In this document: one piece after another, positions 19,614 to 29,329 of the stretch
Layout of the letters: each line of letters begins with the position of its first letter
Position numbering within the stretch: position 1 is the first letter of the stretch
NCBI RefSeq assembly: GCF_900113185.1
Contig: NZ_FOZD01000001.1
Location: 2,046,001-2,110,000, forward strand
DNA: 64,000 nucleotides
DNA from: Agromyces sp. CF514
Lineage (GTDB): Bacteria > Actinomycetota > Actinomycetes > Actinomycetales > Microbacteriaceae
Direction: 5' to 3'
Program-made: the position numbers and the translations under genes
Notes under the pieces: model-generated
What the model was told of the DNA's origin: nothing
Database searches by the model: none
The model's input: the letters and a program-made list of their open reading frames with translations, nothing else

Positions 19614-21500
19614 ATGAGCGAACACTCGAATCACGACCCTGTTCCCCGCTGGTGCTCCTGCGACGTGCCCGACGACGATCTCGTCGAGTCCGGAGACACG
19701 GGCATCACCCGACGCAACATCCTCATCGGCGCCACCGCCGCGAGCGCCCTCGCCGCGGCCGGATGGGCCGGGCCCGCGGTCGCCGCTCCGGGAGGCAAGG
19801 GCGACAAGTCGGTCACGATCACGATCATGGGCACGTCCGACCTGCACACGAACGTCGTCAACTGGGACTACTACAAGGACGCGACGTACAGCGACAGCGC
19901 CGGCAACGCCGTCGGCCTCGCCCGCGTCGCGAGCGTCGTGAAGCAGATCCGCGCCGACCGTGGCGCAGACCGCACCCTGCTCTTCGACGCCGGAGACACG
20001 ATCCAGGGCACGCCGCTCGGGTTCTACTACGCGACCGTCGAGCCCGTGACTGAGACGGGGGCGACCCATCCGATGGCGGCCCAGATGAACGCGCTCGACT
20101 ACGACGCGGTCGCGCTCGGCAATCACGAGTTCAACTACGGGCTCGAGTTCCTCGACCACTGGATCTCGCAGATGGACGCGCCTGTGCTCGCGGCGAACGC
20201 CGTGCACGCCCGCACGAAGGTGCCGCGATTCCGGCCGTACGCGATCAAGACGATCAAGGTTAAGGGGCGCCCGCCGATCCGGGTCGGCGTGCTGGGTCTG
20301 ACCAACCCGGGTGTCGTCATCTGGGACAAGGCGAACGTCGAGGGCAAGGTCGAGGTGCTCGACCTCGTCGCGACGGCCAAGCGCTGGGTCCCGGTCATGC
20401 GGGCACAGGGCGCCGACATCGTCGTCGTGAGCGCCCACTCGGGCGACAGCGGCACCTCGTCGTATTCGGGCGACCTGCCCAACGAGAACGCTGCCGCGCT
20501 CGTCGCCGAGCAGGTGCCCGGCATCGACGCGATCCTCTTCGGGCATGCGCACCGCGAGGTGCCGGAGCGCATCGTCGCGAACCTGCAGACGGGTGCGAAG
20601 GTGGTCATGAGCGAGCCGAAGAACTGGGGCCAGCGGCTCAGCGTCTTCGACCTCGCCCTCGAGTTCGAGCGCGGACGCTGGCGCGTCGCGACGAGTTCGG
20701 CGCACCTCGTGAACACGAACACGGTGGTCGACGACCCCGAGTTCGTCGCGATCGTGCGGTCCCAGCACGACGCCGTCGTGCGGTACATGAACTCGCCCGT
20801 CGCGAACTCGACGACCGAGATGCTCGCGGCGGAGTCGTGCTGGAAGGACACCGCGATCCTCGACTACGTCAACGAGGTGCAGACCGCGACCGTCGCGGCC
20901 GCGGTCGCCGGCACGCCCGAGGCATCCCTGCCGATCGTGTCGATCGCGGCGCCGTTCAACCGGGCCGCTCGCTTTCCGGCGGGGTCGGTCACGATCAAGG
21001 ATGTCGCGGGCCTCTACATCTACGACAACACGCTCATGGCGTCGGTGCTCACGGGCAAGCAGATCAAGGAGTACCTCGAGTTCTCGGCCGAGTACTACAA
21101 GCAGGTCGCCCCCGAAGCACCCGTCGACCCGGCCGCGTGGACGAACGCCCAGACCCCGCGCGCGGCGTCGACGCCCGACTACAACTACGACCAGTTCTCG
21201 GGGGTCGAGTACACCGTCGACATCTCGAAGCCGGTCGGGCAGCGCATCTCACCGCTCACCTTCGAGGGCGCGGCCGTGTCCGACGATCAGCAGTTCCTCG
21301 TCGCGGTCAACAACTACCGGCAGTCCGGCGGCGGCGGGTTCCCGCACATCGCGACGGCGCCGGTCGTGTACAACGCGCAGGTCGCGATCCGCGAGGCGAT
21401 CGTGGCCTACGCGTCCGCGCAGGGCACCATCGACCCGGTCTCCTTCCACGTCGAGAACTGGAAGCTCGTCCGCAACGGGGTGCCGGTCTTCACGCCCTGA
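19614..21500 (+). CDS. Tat-exported 5'-nucleotidase / 2',3'-cyclic phosphodiesterase family protein
   Basis: The protein is 628 aa. A 30-residue hydrophilic lead with a CSC pair precedes a twin-arginine signal (TRRNILIG followed by ATAASALAAAG). The calcineurin-like metallophosphatase domain has GTSDLHTN, DAGDTIQG and LGNHEFNYG, then HSGDSGTS and GHAHREVP. A C-terminal 5'-nucleotidase domain (substrate binding) follows, with YIYDNTLMASVLTGKQIKEYLE. It should hydrolyse nucleotides outside the membrane to salvage phosphate and nucleosides. Tat export implies folding and metal loading in the cytoplasm. No sortase signal is present. Confidence 0.9.
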   Translation: MSEHSNHDPVPRWCSCDVPDDDLVESGDTGITRRNILIGATAASALAAAGWAGPAVAAPGGKGDKSVTITIMGTSDLHTNVVNWDYYKDATYSDSAGNAVGLARVASVVKQIRADRGADRTLLFDAGDTIQGTPLGFYYATVEPVTETGATHPMAAQMNALDYDAVALGNHEFNYGLEFLDHWISQMDAPVLAANAVHARTKVPRFRPYAIKTIKVKGRPPIRVGVLGLTNPGVVIWDKANVEGKVEVLDLVATAKRWVPVMRAQGADIVVVSAHSGDSGTSSYSGDLPNENAAALVAEQVPGIDAILFGHAHREVPERIVANLQTGAKVVMSEPKNWGQRLSVFDLALEFERGRWRVATSSAHLVNTNTVVDDPEFVAIVRSQHDAVVRYMNSPVANSTTEMLAAESCWKDTAILDYVNEVQTATVAAAVAGTPEASLPIVSIAAPFNRAARFPAGSVTIKDVAGLYIYDNTLMASVLTGKQIKEYLEFSAEYYKQVAPEAPVDPAAWTNAQTPRAASTPDYNYDQFSGVEYTVDISKPVGQRISPLTFEGAAVSDDQQFLVAVNNYRQSGGGGFPHIATAPVVYNAQVAIREAIVAYASAQGTIDPVSFHVENWKLVRNGVPVFTP

Positions 21501-21530
21501 CCTCGCCCCGCAGACCCCGAGACGCGGGCC

Positions 21531-21562
21531 GCGGGCGGCGGGCGGATCCGCCCGCCGCCCGC
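21531..21562 (+). terminator. Perfect 32-bp GC palindrome, likely terminator
   Basis: It is centred on GGATCC. The left arm GCGGGCGGCGGGCGGA is exactly complementary to the right arm. It lies 31 nt after the 5'-nucleotidase stop and before the next secreted phosphoesterase. Confidence 0.6.
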
Positions 21563-21678
21563 GCCCGGCGGCTCGCACGTCGGTCGCGCGGCGCGCCGCG
21601 GCATCCCGTCGCCCGTCGTTCACGCGGGACTTCTCGGCCCGCCTCCGTGCGTTCACCCGATGGCGAGAGCGTGTCGGT

Positions 21679-24600
21679 GTGCGACGCGGAACAAGCCCGA
21701 TTCGAACTGCTCGCACTCGGGCGACGGCCTGGGCCGTCGGGGCCGCGATCCTCGCCCTCGTCGTCACGGTGATGCCGACGCAGGGCGCGCACGCCGCCGC
21801 CCGGGTGTCGGCTGCGGCATCCGGCGTCGTGATCGACGAACTCGCGAACGGCGACGGCAGCGGCGGGGCGTTCAGCTTCTTCGAGCTGCGCAACACCGGC
21901 CGAGCGGCGGTCGACCTGCACGGCTGGAACGTGTTCCGGTGCAGCGCAGAGGGCCTGCGCGCGAACGTCGGCCGCCCCGAGGCGCGACTCGACGACGTCG
22001 TGCTGCAGCCCGGCGAGCGGTTCACGGTCGCCCGCATCGGGGCGACGCTGCCGGGCGGACGCCGTGCGGACGCGCAGTTCACGCAGCCCTACGACCGCGG
22101 CGGGTTCGGCCTCGTGCTCGTGGACGCCGACGGCGATCGCGTCGACGCGGTCGGCGTGTACCCGAGCGAGCCGACGCCGGTCGCGAGCGAGTGCACCGAG
22201 GGCGCCAACCTGCCCGAGATGCTCGCATCCACCTCCGCCCCCGGTGAGAGCTGGCAGCGCGTCGCCGACACGGGCGACGTGGCCGAGGACTTCGTGCGGG
22301 CCGAGGCGACCCCCGGCGCCGAGAATGCGAGGGGGCCGCAGGACCGGGCCGACGCGGCATCCGTGCGCATCGTCGAGGTGGCCGCGGCCGGTCCGGCGGG
22401 CTCCGGCGACGACCTCGTCGAGATCCGCAATTCCGGCGGGGCCGCCGTCGACGTCGGCGGATGGACGGTGCACCGCTGCAGCGCCTCCGGCACGGCCTCG
22501 CCCGACACGCGGCAGTACGCCTTCCCGCCGGGCGCACGGCTCGATGCGGGGGAGCGGTTCCTGCTCGGAGGCCCGGGCTTCGAGCCGGGCGCCGATGAGG
22601 CCGAGCCGGATGCGCGCACCACGACGAGCCTCGCCGACACCACGTTCGGGGTGCTGCTGACGGATGCCGCGGGCCGCCGCGTCGACGAGGTGAGCGTCTC
22701 GAACGGGCCGGACACCGCGTGCCAGCGCGACGCCTCGAAGCTCGCATCGGTGCTCGACGCCCGCGCGGGGGAGTCCTGGCAACTGGTCGAGGAGCCGGGT
22801 GCCGGCGCGACCGGGTTCGTCATCGCGCCGCGGACACCGGGGCGGCCGAACGCCAGGGCCGAACGGAGCGTGTTCCGCAGCGCGTTCGAGTACCCCGCGT
22901 CGCCGGAGGTCGCCGTCAGCGAGTTGGCGACCGATCCGCGATCGATCGAGGGCACCTCGCCGCAGAACTTCGTCGAGCTCGGCAACTACGGCGACCGCGC
23001 CGTCGACCTCGGCGGATGGCGGCTCGTGCAATGCGGCGTCGACGGCGCGCGCGAGCAGGACACGCTGCTCGCGATCGCCGACGGCACGCGCGTGGCGCCG
23101 GGCGAGACCTGGCTCGCCGCGCTCGAGGGGACGGCCGCCGCAGCGGGTGCGGATGCCCGCTACGCGGAGCCGTTCGACCTGCTCGGCACGGGGGTCTGGG
23201 TCGAGGACGCCGAGGGGCGCCGGGTCGACAGCGTCGGCGTCTACCTCGCGAACGAGATGGACGAGCCGAACGAGCGGCCGAGCCCCTGCACGAAGGGCGT
23301 GGCGCTCACGACGTTCCAGCCCGACCGGTTGCGCGGCGAGACGTACCAGCGCAGCCGGTTCACGGGCGTCGACGCCGACGACTTCGTCGTGCGCGCGGCG
23401 TCGCCCGGCGAGCTCGACCTCGCCGAGTGGACTCCCGTCGAGGCGCTCGCCGCGCAGACGGAGGCGCGGCTCGCCACGGAGGTCCGACGTGAACTCGGCG
23501 ATGACGCCGTACGGCTCGCGGGAGCCGGTCCGGGCGCCGTCGCGCCCACGCGTCGGACCCTGAACGGGGAGGCGGCCGCGGTCGTCGTCGAGGCGGCGCG
23601 TGGGGCGACCACGGCCGGCGCGCTGGTCGAGCATCGTGCGCCGGGCGAGCAGCCGATCGCGGTCGGGGCGGGCGGATCGGTCGAGGTGGCCGACCTCGCC
23701 GCATCCGATGACGCCTTCGCCTTCCCGTACGTGCGGATGACGGTCGCCGTCGGGCCGTCCCGCAGCGCGGACGGCGGGCGAACGGTCGCGTGGACCGGCC
23801 ACGGCGACGATCGCGCGGAACTGACGCTGTCGGTGTGGGATCCCTCGGGCGGCGCATGGCGGCGGCTCGACTCGCGTTCGGCGACGGACGGCGGCGTGCT
23901 GATGCTGACCGGCCGAGTGCGTGCCGCCGAGGCATCCGACGATCGCATCGAACTGCTGGTGCAGAGCGCGCCGCGCCGCAGCGACGCGACGCCGCACGGC
24001 GCCGACGGCGAGTTCGAGGATCCCGCCGACTACGACCTCGCCATCAGCCACATCACCGACACGCAGTACCTCAGCGAGGCGTACCCCGAGGTGTACGCCG
24101 AGGTGGTCGGATGGATCGCCGCGAACGCCGAGACGCGAAAGATCGCCTTCGCGACGCACACGGGCGACCTCGTGCAGAACTGGGTCGACCCTGGGCAGCA
24201 GGAGGACCGCGCTCGCCGCGAGTTCGAGGTCGCGTCGACGATGCAGGCCGTGCTCGACGACGCCGGCGTGCCGAACAGCGTGCTGCCCGGCAACCACGAC
24301 AACAAGCGCGGCGCGAGCAATGCCCTCTTCAACGAGTACTTCGGTCCTTCGCGATACGAGGCGATGCCCTGGTACGCCGGGTCGATCGCCCCCGACGACA
24401 ACAGCGCCAACTTCAGCACGTTCGAGCGGGCCGGCGCCAGGTTCCTCATGCTCTCACTGCCCTACGCGTACGGCGAGCGCGAGCTCGCGTGGGCCGAGCA
24501 GGTCGTCGCCTCGCACCCCGGCCACAACGTCGTCGTCTCGACGCACGAGCACGTCACGCCCGAGCTCGCGGATGCCGCGGCCGGCCGTTCGACCGGGTCG

Positions 24601-25077
24601 CGTTGGCTCTCGCGGGGCGGCGAGCTCTGGCAGCGCGTCGTCGCGCCCAACCGCAACGTCGTCGCCGTGCTCTCGGGTCACTTCCACGGGCTCGGCAGGA
24701 TCGTCACGGAGGACGCCGGCGGGCTGGCCGGCCACACGGTCGTCGAACTGCTCGCCGACTACCAGGAGTTCCGCACGCACACGGGGGAACGGGCGACCGG
24801 GTTCCAGCGGCTGCTGCAGGTCGATCTCGGCGGCGGCACGATCGCGGTCGACACGATCTCGTCGACGCTCGGCGCGACCGCGAGCTTCCCGTACGACTAC
24901 GAGCAGTTCCGGCCCGAGAACGGCTCGGAGGGCACCCCGTCGAACTCGCGGCCGTGGCGGATCCTCGCCGACGGGCTGCAGGACCGGTACACGGCCGAGG
25001 ACGACGACTTCGCGGTCGACGTGGCGTTCCAGTACCCGAAGAGGGTCGTGACCGAGTCGGTGCTGGTCGGCCGCTGA
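21679..25077 (+). CDS. Secreted metallophosphoesterase with three N-terminal lamin-tail domains
   Basis: The protein is about 1132 aa from GTG 21679; the exact start is uncertain. The N terminus is basic, then a hydrophobic core and AHAAA cleavage site. Three lamin-tail domains (LTD) follow, each with the pattern (V/I)..E(L/V)A and F-EL-N-G-A-VDL-GW (about residues 50-160, 225-345 and 405-535). After a β-rich linker comes a calcineurin-like phosphoesterase, with HITDTQ (about 792), THTGDLVQN, GNHDN (about 871), STHEH and GHFHG. LTDs are often found on bacterial exonucleases and phosphoesterases at the cell surface. It may act with the adjacent 5'-nucleotidase on extracellular nucleic acids or phosphate esters, which is an inference. 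Confidence 0.85.
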   Translation: MRRGTSPIRTARTRATAWAVGAAILALVVTVMPTQGAHAAARVSAAASGVVIDELANGDGSGGAFSFFELRNTGRAAVDLHGWNVFRCSAEGLRANVGRPEARLDDVVLQPGERFTVARIGATLPGGRRADAQFTQPYDRGGFGLVLVDADGDRVDAVGVYPSEPTPVASECTEGANLPEMLASTSAPGESWQRVADTGDVAEDFVRAEATPGAENARGPQDRADAASVRIVEVAAAGPAGSGDDLVEIRNSGGAAVDVGGWTVHRCSASGTASPDTRQYAFPPGARLDAGERFLLGGPGFEPGADEAEPDARTTTSLADTTFGVLLTDAAGRRVDEVSVSNGPDTACQRDASKLASVLDARAGESWQLVEEPGAGATGFVIAPRTPGRPNARAERSVFRSAFEYPASPEVAVSELATDPRSIEGTSPQNFVELGNYGDRAVDLGGWRLVQCGVDGAREQDTLLAIADGTRVAPGETWLAALEGTAAAAGADARYAEPFDLLGTGVWVEDAEGRRVDSVGVYLANEMDEPNERPSPCTKGVALTTFQPDRLRGETYQRSRFTGVDADDFVVRAASPGELDLAEWTPVEALAAQTEARLATEVRRELGDDAVRLAGAGPGAVAPTRRTLNGEAAAVVVEAARGATTAGALVEHRAPGEQPIAVGAGGSVEVADLAASDDAFAFPYVRMTVAVGPSRSADGGRTVAWTGHGDDRAELTLSVWDPSGGAWRRLDSRSATDGGVLMLTGRVRAAEASDDRIELLVQSAPRRSDATPHGADGEFEDPADYDLAISHITDTQYLSEAYPEVYAEVVGWIAANAETRKIAFATHTGDLVQNWVDPGQQEDRARREFEVASTMQAVLDDAGVPNSVLPGNHDNKRGASNALFNEYFGPSRYEAMPWYAGSIAPDDNSANFSTFERAGARFLMLSLPYAYGERELAWAEQVVASHPGHNVVVSTHEHVTPELADAAAGRSTGSRWLSRGGELWQRVVAPNRNVVAVLSGHFHGLGRIVTEDAGGLAGHTVVELLADYQEFRTHTGERATGFQRLLQVDLGGGTIAVDTISSTLGATASFPYDYEQFRPENGSEGTPSNSRPWRILADGLQDRYTAEDDDFAVDVAFQYPKRVVTESVLVGR

Positions 25078-25196
25078 GCGCGCTCCGGGGTCGGTCTCGC
25101 ACGCCCGTTCGACGGCGTGCGCGGGCGGTGTGAAGACGGTGCGCGGACGGGCATGAAGTGTGCCGTCAGCACTCTGGACGCGCCACCAACCCGGTG

Positions 25197-25202
25197 GTAG
25201 AC
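25197..25202 (+). promoter_or_regulatory. Candidate -10 (TAGACA) for the tyrosinase operon
   Basis: TAGACA lies 33 nt before the tyrosinase ATG and directly after a small inverted repeat CCACC-aaccc-GGTGG (25184-25198). The overlap of hairpin and -10 could be a regulator site. Confidence 0.35.
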
Positions 25203-25234
25203 ATGGCGCGCACATTCGCACCGAGGGGGTCGTC

Positions 25235-26632
25235 ATGCGGGTTCGCAGGGATATCGAGGGGTTGACGGTCGGCGATCGGGATGCCGCGGAGTCCGGCCCG
25301 TGGCATCCGATCCTGGATGCCTACGCACGCGGGGTCGAGGTCATGAAGGCCGTCGACGCGGCCGGGCCACCGACGCCCCAGTCGTGGATGTGGGCGGCCA
25401 ACACGCACGGCATCGACCAGTTCACGCCGCGACGGGCGGCCTGGGCGCAGTGCACGCACGCCTCGCTGTTCTTCCTGCCGTGGCACCGGGCCTACCTCGC
25501 GTGGTTCGAGCAGCACATCCGCGACGCCTCCGGCGACGACGACTGGGCGCTGCCGTACTGGGACTACTCGGCGCCCGGTTCGACGCGTCGGCTGCCGGTC
25601 GAGTTCGCGGTCGAACGGCGCACGGTCGACGGCGTGCTCGTCGACAACCCGCTCTTCTCGCCCGCGCGATCGACGCAGGCGATCCCGGCGGCGAGCGCCG
25701 ACATCGTCGAGGCGCTCGCCCAGCCCAGCTACGTGCTCGAACGCGAGGCGGGATTCGGCGGCACCCTGCCGGACCAGTCGTTCGGCACCGTCGAGGACCG
25801 CCCGCACAACTACGTGCACATGGCGATCGGCGGGGTCATGCGATCGCCGTCGACGGCGGGCCGCGACCCCGTGTTCTGGCTGCACCACGCGAACATCGAC
25901 CGACTGTGGGAGGTGTGGCTCTCGCTCGAGGGTTCGGTTCGGCTGACGGATGCCCCCGACACGCCGCCCGAGCTGCAGTCGGCGTGGGACTCCGCGGCGT
26001 TCTGGTTCGGCGACGAGCAGCGACCGGAGACCTACGCGATGGCCGCCGTCGAGGACCTCGCGAGCGATCGCATGGACTACGGGTACGAGTCGATCGTGCT
26101 CGCCGACGTGCTCGCCGACGCGGTCGCCGATCGACGTGCGGAGATCATCGCGGCGACCGGGGGAGGGTTCGGGGTGGACGAGGCATCGAAGTGGCAACCC
26201 GTGGCGGCGACGTTCGACCTGGCGTCGGGCGAGGAGCGCGAGATCCCGTTCGAGGGCGGGGCGCTCGGGCTCGACGAGGCACCGCCGACGAGGCTCCTGC
26301 TCGAGCTCGCCGGTGCCACCGCGCACGACCCGCACTCCGCGTACGACGTCGAGATCCGCTCGACGCCCGACGCGGCGCCGCACGTCGTGCGCGGGTTCTC
26401 GACGTTCGGCCTCGCGGGCACGCCGGACGAGGAGGTGCGCAACTACCTCGTCGACGCGTCGAGCGTGCTGCCCGACCTGCTCGACGAGGGCTGGGCGGGC
26501 GGCGCGCTCACGGTGCGGCTGCTGCCTGCGGAGGCGTGGGCGACCGGCGACGGCGGCGAAGGCGGTGGCGATGCCGCGGACGCGCGTGCGATCAGCGTCG
26601 CGCAGGTCACGGTCTACGTGCAGGCGCCATGA
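25235..26632 (+). CDS. Tyrosinase-family type-3 copper oxidase
   Basis: The protein is 465 aa. CuA ligands are H58 (NTHG), H75 (CTHASLFF) and H84 (LPWHR). CuB ligands are H191 and H195 (PHNYVH) and the H217/H218 pair (DPVFWLHHANIDRLW). C73 lies two residues before H75, a position worth testing for a thioether link. A β-sandwich domain (about 330-465) follows, like the C-terminal domain of plant polyphenol oxidases, which shields the active site. No signal peptide is seen. It should oxidise phenols to quinones. ATG 25235 follows GAGGGGG. Its stop overlaps the next start (ATGA), so the DUF2182 gene is coupled to it. Confidence 0.9.
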   Translation: MRVRRDIEGLTVGDRDAAESGPWHPILDAYARGVEVMKAVDAAGPPTPQSWMWAANTHGIDQFTPRRAAWAQCTHASLFFLPWHRAYLAWFEQHIRDASGDDDWALPYWDYSAPGSTRRLPVEFAVERRTVDGVLVDNPLFSPARSTQAIPAASADIVEALAQPSYVLEREAGFGGTLPDQSFGTVEDRPHNYVHMAIGGVMRSPSTAGRDPVFWLHHANIDRLWEVWLSLEGSVRLTDAPDTPPELQSAWDSAAFWFGDEQRPETYAMAAVEDLASDRMDYGYESIVLADVLADAVADRRAEIIAATGGGFGVDEASKWQPVAATFDLASGEEREIPFEGGALGLDEAPPTRLLLELAGATAHDPHSAYDVEIRSTPDAAPHVVRGFSTFGLAGTPDEEVRNYLVDASSVLPDLLDEGWAGGALTVRLLPAEAWATGDGGEGGGDAADARAISVAQVTVYVQAP

Positions 26633-27465
26633 GCGTCGTCACGGGTCGCGCTGCGGGCGCAGCGGGCGCAGCGGGCGCGACGGGCGCACGGCGCCGAAGC
26701 CGATCGAGCCTCGGCACCCGGGTCGGCGAGGCGCTGCCGATCGCCTCGGGTGCCGCGTGGGCCGTGCTGATAGCGGCCTCCCTGCCGCTCGCCGGCGGTC
26801 TCGGGCTCGGCGCGCACCACGGCGGAACGGATGCCGGCGGCGGGCCGCCCGGCACCGCGGGCGGGGGCGCAGGGACGGGCGCCGCGGCATCCGTCGCCGT
26901 CACGCCGATGTGGGCGGCAGGCTGGCTGCTCATGGTCGTCGCGATGATGTGGCCGCTGCTCGTGCCGCTCGCGAACCGCATCGCGGCGGGCTCGTTCCCT
27001 CGCTGGCGCATCCGCCTCGTCGCGGTCGCGGTCGTGGTCTCGACTCTGCTCTGGTTCGCGTTCGGCCTGGCCGCCGCGCTCGTCGCGCAGCTCGCCGGGG
27101 TGCCGCAGGGCAGCCTCTGGTGGCAGCTCGCCGCACTCGGGGTCGCGGGCGTCGCCCGGTGGTCGCCCCGGCGCGCCCGCCTGCTGGCCCGGTGCGCCGT
27201 CACGCCGCCCATCGCCCCGGGCGGTCGCCGTGGCATCCGCACCGCCGCCCGTGCCGGAGCGATCGAGTGGCGGCGCTGCGCCGTCCTCTGCGGTCCGCTC
27301 ATGCTCGCGATGGTGCCGGGGCACGGCGTGCTCGTGCTCGCCGCGGCGAGCCTCTCGGTCTGGTGGGAGTTCCGGCATCCGCGCGCGTGGCGCGACCCGG
27401 TGCCGCTCGCGCTCATCGCGGTCGCGGCGCTCGCGGCCATCGGAACAGCACTGCTCGGGGGGTGA
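26629..27465 (+). CDS. DUF2182-like predicted metal-binding membrane protein
   Basis: The protein is 278 aa. After a low-complexity Ala/Gly N terminus it has about six membrane helices. The key block AGWLLMVVAMMWPLLVPL matches the Trp/Met-rich signature of DUF2182. Later comes RRCAVLCGPLMLAMVPG, with the Cys pair and Met residues seen in this family. DUF2182 is described only as a predicted metal-binding membrane protein. Coupled translation with a copper oxidase suggests copper handling for the tyrosinase. It is 4 nt before the protease-like gene. Confidence 0.65.
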   Translation: MSVVTGRAAGAAGAAGATGARRRSRSSLGTRVGEALPIASGAAWAVLIAASLPLAGGLGLGAHHGGTDAGGGPPGTAGGGAGTGAAASVAVTPMWAAGWLLMVVAMMWPLLVPLANRIAAGSFPRWRIRLVAVAVVVSTLLWFAFGLAAALVAQLAGVPQGSLWWQLAALGVAGVARWSPRRARLLARCAVTPPIAPGGRRGIRTAARAGAIEWRRCAVLCGPLMLAMVPGHGVLVLAAASLSVWWEFRHPRAWRDPVPLALIAVAALAAIGTALLGG

Positions 27466-27468
27466 CCC

Positions 27469-29301
27469 GTGGCGCGTTCGGGTCCGGTCGCGACGGTGTC
27501 GCTGCTCATCCAGGACGACACGGTCGACCTGGGTACGGTCGACGGTGTTCCGGTGCCGAAGCGCGAGGTGCGCGAGCTCGCGCTGCCGGAGGGCGCGAAC
27601 GACCGCTTCCTCGACGGCCCCGCGTGCCGACGACTCGCCGTCGTCGACCTCGAGCCCGGCTCCGGGCTGCCGTTGCCGCCCCCTGCGGCGTTCGAGCCCA
27701 AGGGTGAGGGCGACCTCGACGGCGGCTACCCGATCGAGGATCCCGAGGCCGCGTCGCCCGCCGCGCTCGCCGTGAACGCGTTCGGCGTCGCATTCCGCAC
27801 GATCCGCATGTTCGAGGGGCCGGACGCCCTCGGTCGGCGGGTGCGCTGGGCGTTCGACGGCGAGCAACTGCTCGTCGTGCCCCGTGCCGGCGAGCGGGCG
27901 AACGCCGCCTACGACCGCAGGACCCGCAGCCTCCAGTTCTCGTCGTTCACCGGGGCTGACGGCGAGCGCGTGCACACCGCGCTCAGCAGCGACATCGTCG
28001 CGCACGAGTGCGGGCACGCGCTGCTCGATGCGGTGCAGCCCTCGCTCGCCGACCGGCCGACTCGCGAGTCGATCGCGATCCACGAGGCCGTCGCCGACGT
28101 GATCGCGGTGATCATGGCCCTCGACAGCGATCGGCTCCGCACGAGCGTGCTCGCGCGCGGCGGCAACCGCATCGACGCGCAGAACGCGTTCAGCTCGATC
28201 GCGGAGGCCTTCGGGGTGGCCAAGCCGGGGCCGGGCGGGGCTGCCCGCCATGCGCTGCGCGATCTCGCGAAGCTCACGAGCCTCGCAGCCCTCGCGGGGG
28301 CGAACCCGCACGAGCTCAGCACGCTGCTCTCGGCGATCTACTTCGACACGTTGCGCGACATCTACGAGACGCGGTTCGCGCGGGAGCGGGGCCCCAGGCG
28401 CGACGGCCGACGGCGGCTCTCGTCCGTGCAGGCCGCGAACCGCGCCCTCGGCACCGCGCACGTCGTCTTCCGCCGATTCGTGCTGCGCGGCATCGACTAC
28501 CTGCCGCCCGGCGACCTCGGGTTCGCGGATGTCGGCAGGGCCGCGTTCGCGGCCGACCAGGCGATCGACGCGGCCGCCGGTCGGCGGGGCACCGCGGAGG
28601 TGCGCCGACGCCGCGACGCGTTCGCCGCTCGGTTCGTGACGAGCGGCGTCGTTGCCGCACCGGCGCAGCTGCGGGCGCGCCGCCCGCGCGCGCTCGACGT
28701 GCCGCCCGAGCGTCTCGCCGACCTCCGCGACCACGAGTTCGCGGCCTACGACTACGTCGGCAGGCACCGTCGCGCCATCGGGATCCCGGCGCGCGTGCCG
28801 TTCACCGTGCTCGCGCGCATCGATGCGACGAAGCGGGTCGGCTCGAAGACGGTCGTCCCGCAGCGCGAGCTGCTCGTCAAGGTCGCCTGGGACCGGGTGC
28901 CGCCCGCGCGTGCCGACGGAGCCCGCCCGCGGCCGGTTCCGGTGGGCGCGACGATCAGCCTCCACTGGGACGACGGACGCTGCCTCGCGCTCGTGCGGAG
29001 CGTCGCCGCCGAGGGCGGGCTTCCGGCACCCGGCGGCGACGGTCCGCCGTCGACACCGGCCGACCCCGACGGCGACGCGGCTGGGGCGGGGGAGACGCTG
29101 CTCGCCGATGATGTCGCATTCGACCTCTTCCACGCGGATGCCGCCGCCGCGGCCGGGCGAGGTGCAGGTCGGGGCGCGAGGTCCGCGAGCGTCGCCGCAC
29201 GCCCGGCACGGGCCGCCCGGCCGCTCGCCGCGCCGCCGCCGGGCGTGGACCCCGGCGCGTTCTTCGACCTCGTGCGCGCCCGCTCGGCGCTCGGCCGGTG
29301 A
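27469..29301 (+). CDS. Gluzincin-type zinc metalloprotease-like protein
   Basis: The protein is 610 aa. The zinc site is H179-ECG-H183 (HExxH), followed 23 residues later by HEAVADV with E206 as the likely third ligand, the thermolysin-like (gluzincin) arrangement. It lacks an obvious signal peptide. The C-terminal third (about 400-610) has a β-rich segment and a Pro/Asp/Ala-rich tail. GTG 27469 lies 4 nt after the DUF2182 stop within GGGGGGTGA. In the operon it could process the tyrosinase by removing its C-terminal shielding domain, as happens to plant enzymes. That idea is inference from gene order. Confidence 0.72.
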   Translation: MARSGPVATVSLLIQDDTVDLGTVDGVPVPKREVRELALPEGANDRFLDGPACRRLAVVDLEPGSGLPLPPPAAFEPKGEGDLDGGYPIEDPEAASPAALAVNAFGVAFRTIRMFEGPDALGRRVRWAFDGEQLLVVPRAGERANAAYDRRTRSLQFSSFTGADGERVHTALSSDIVAHECGHALLDAVQPSLADRPTRESIAIHEAVADVIAVIMALDSDRLRTSVLARGGNRIDAQNAFSSIAEAFGVAKPGPGGAARHALRDLAKLTSLAALAGANPHELSTLLSAIYFDTLRDIYETRFARERGPRRDGRRRLSSVQAANRALGTAHVVFRRFVLRGIDYLPPGDLGFADVGRAAFAADQAIDAAAGRRGTAEVRRRRDAFAARFVTSGVVAAPAQLRARRPRALDVPPERLADLRDHEFAAYDYVGRHRRAIGIPARVPFTVLARIDATKRVGSKTVVPQRELLVKVAWDRVPPARADGARPRPVPVGATISLHWDDGRCLALVRSVAAEGGLPAPGGDGPPSTPADPDGDAAGAGETLLADDVAFDLFHADAAAAAGRGAGRGARSASVAARPARAARPLAAPPPGVDPGAFFDLVRARSALGR

Positions 29302-29317
29302 GTCCGCCGCCGCCCGC

Positions 29318-29323
29318 TACTGT
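29318..29323 (+). promoter_or_regulatory. -10 box TACTGT for a probably leaderless cutC mRNA
   Basis: TACTGT ends 6 nt before the GTG start of cutC, and no Shine-Dalgarno lies between. Spacing matches the other leaderless candidates in the window. Confidence 0.5.
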
Positions 29324-29329
29324 GTTCAG

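Noticed and set aside
21490..24297. Long antisense frame to the LTD phosphoesterase
   Set aside because: No start signal or family motif; a GC-driven shadow of the sense gene.
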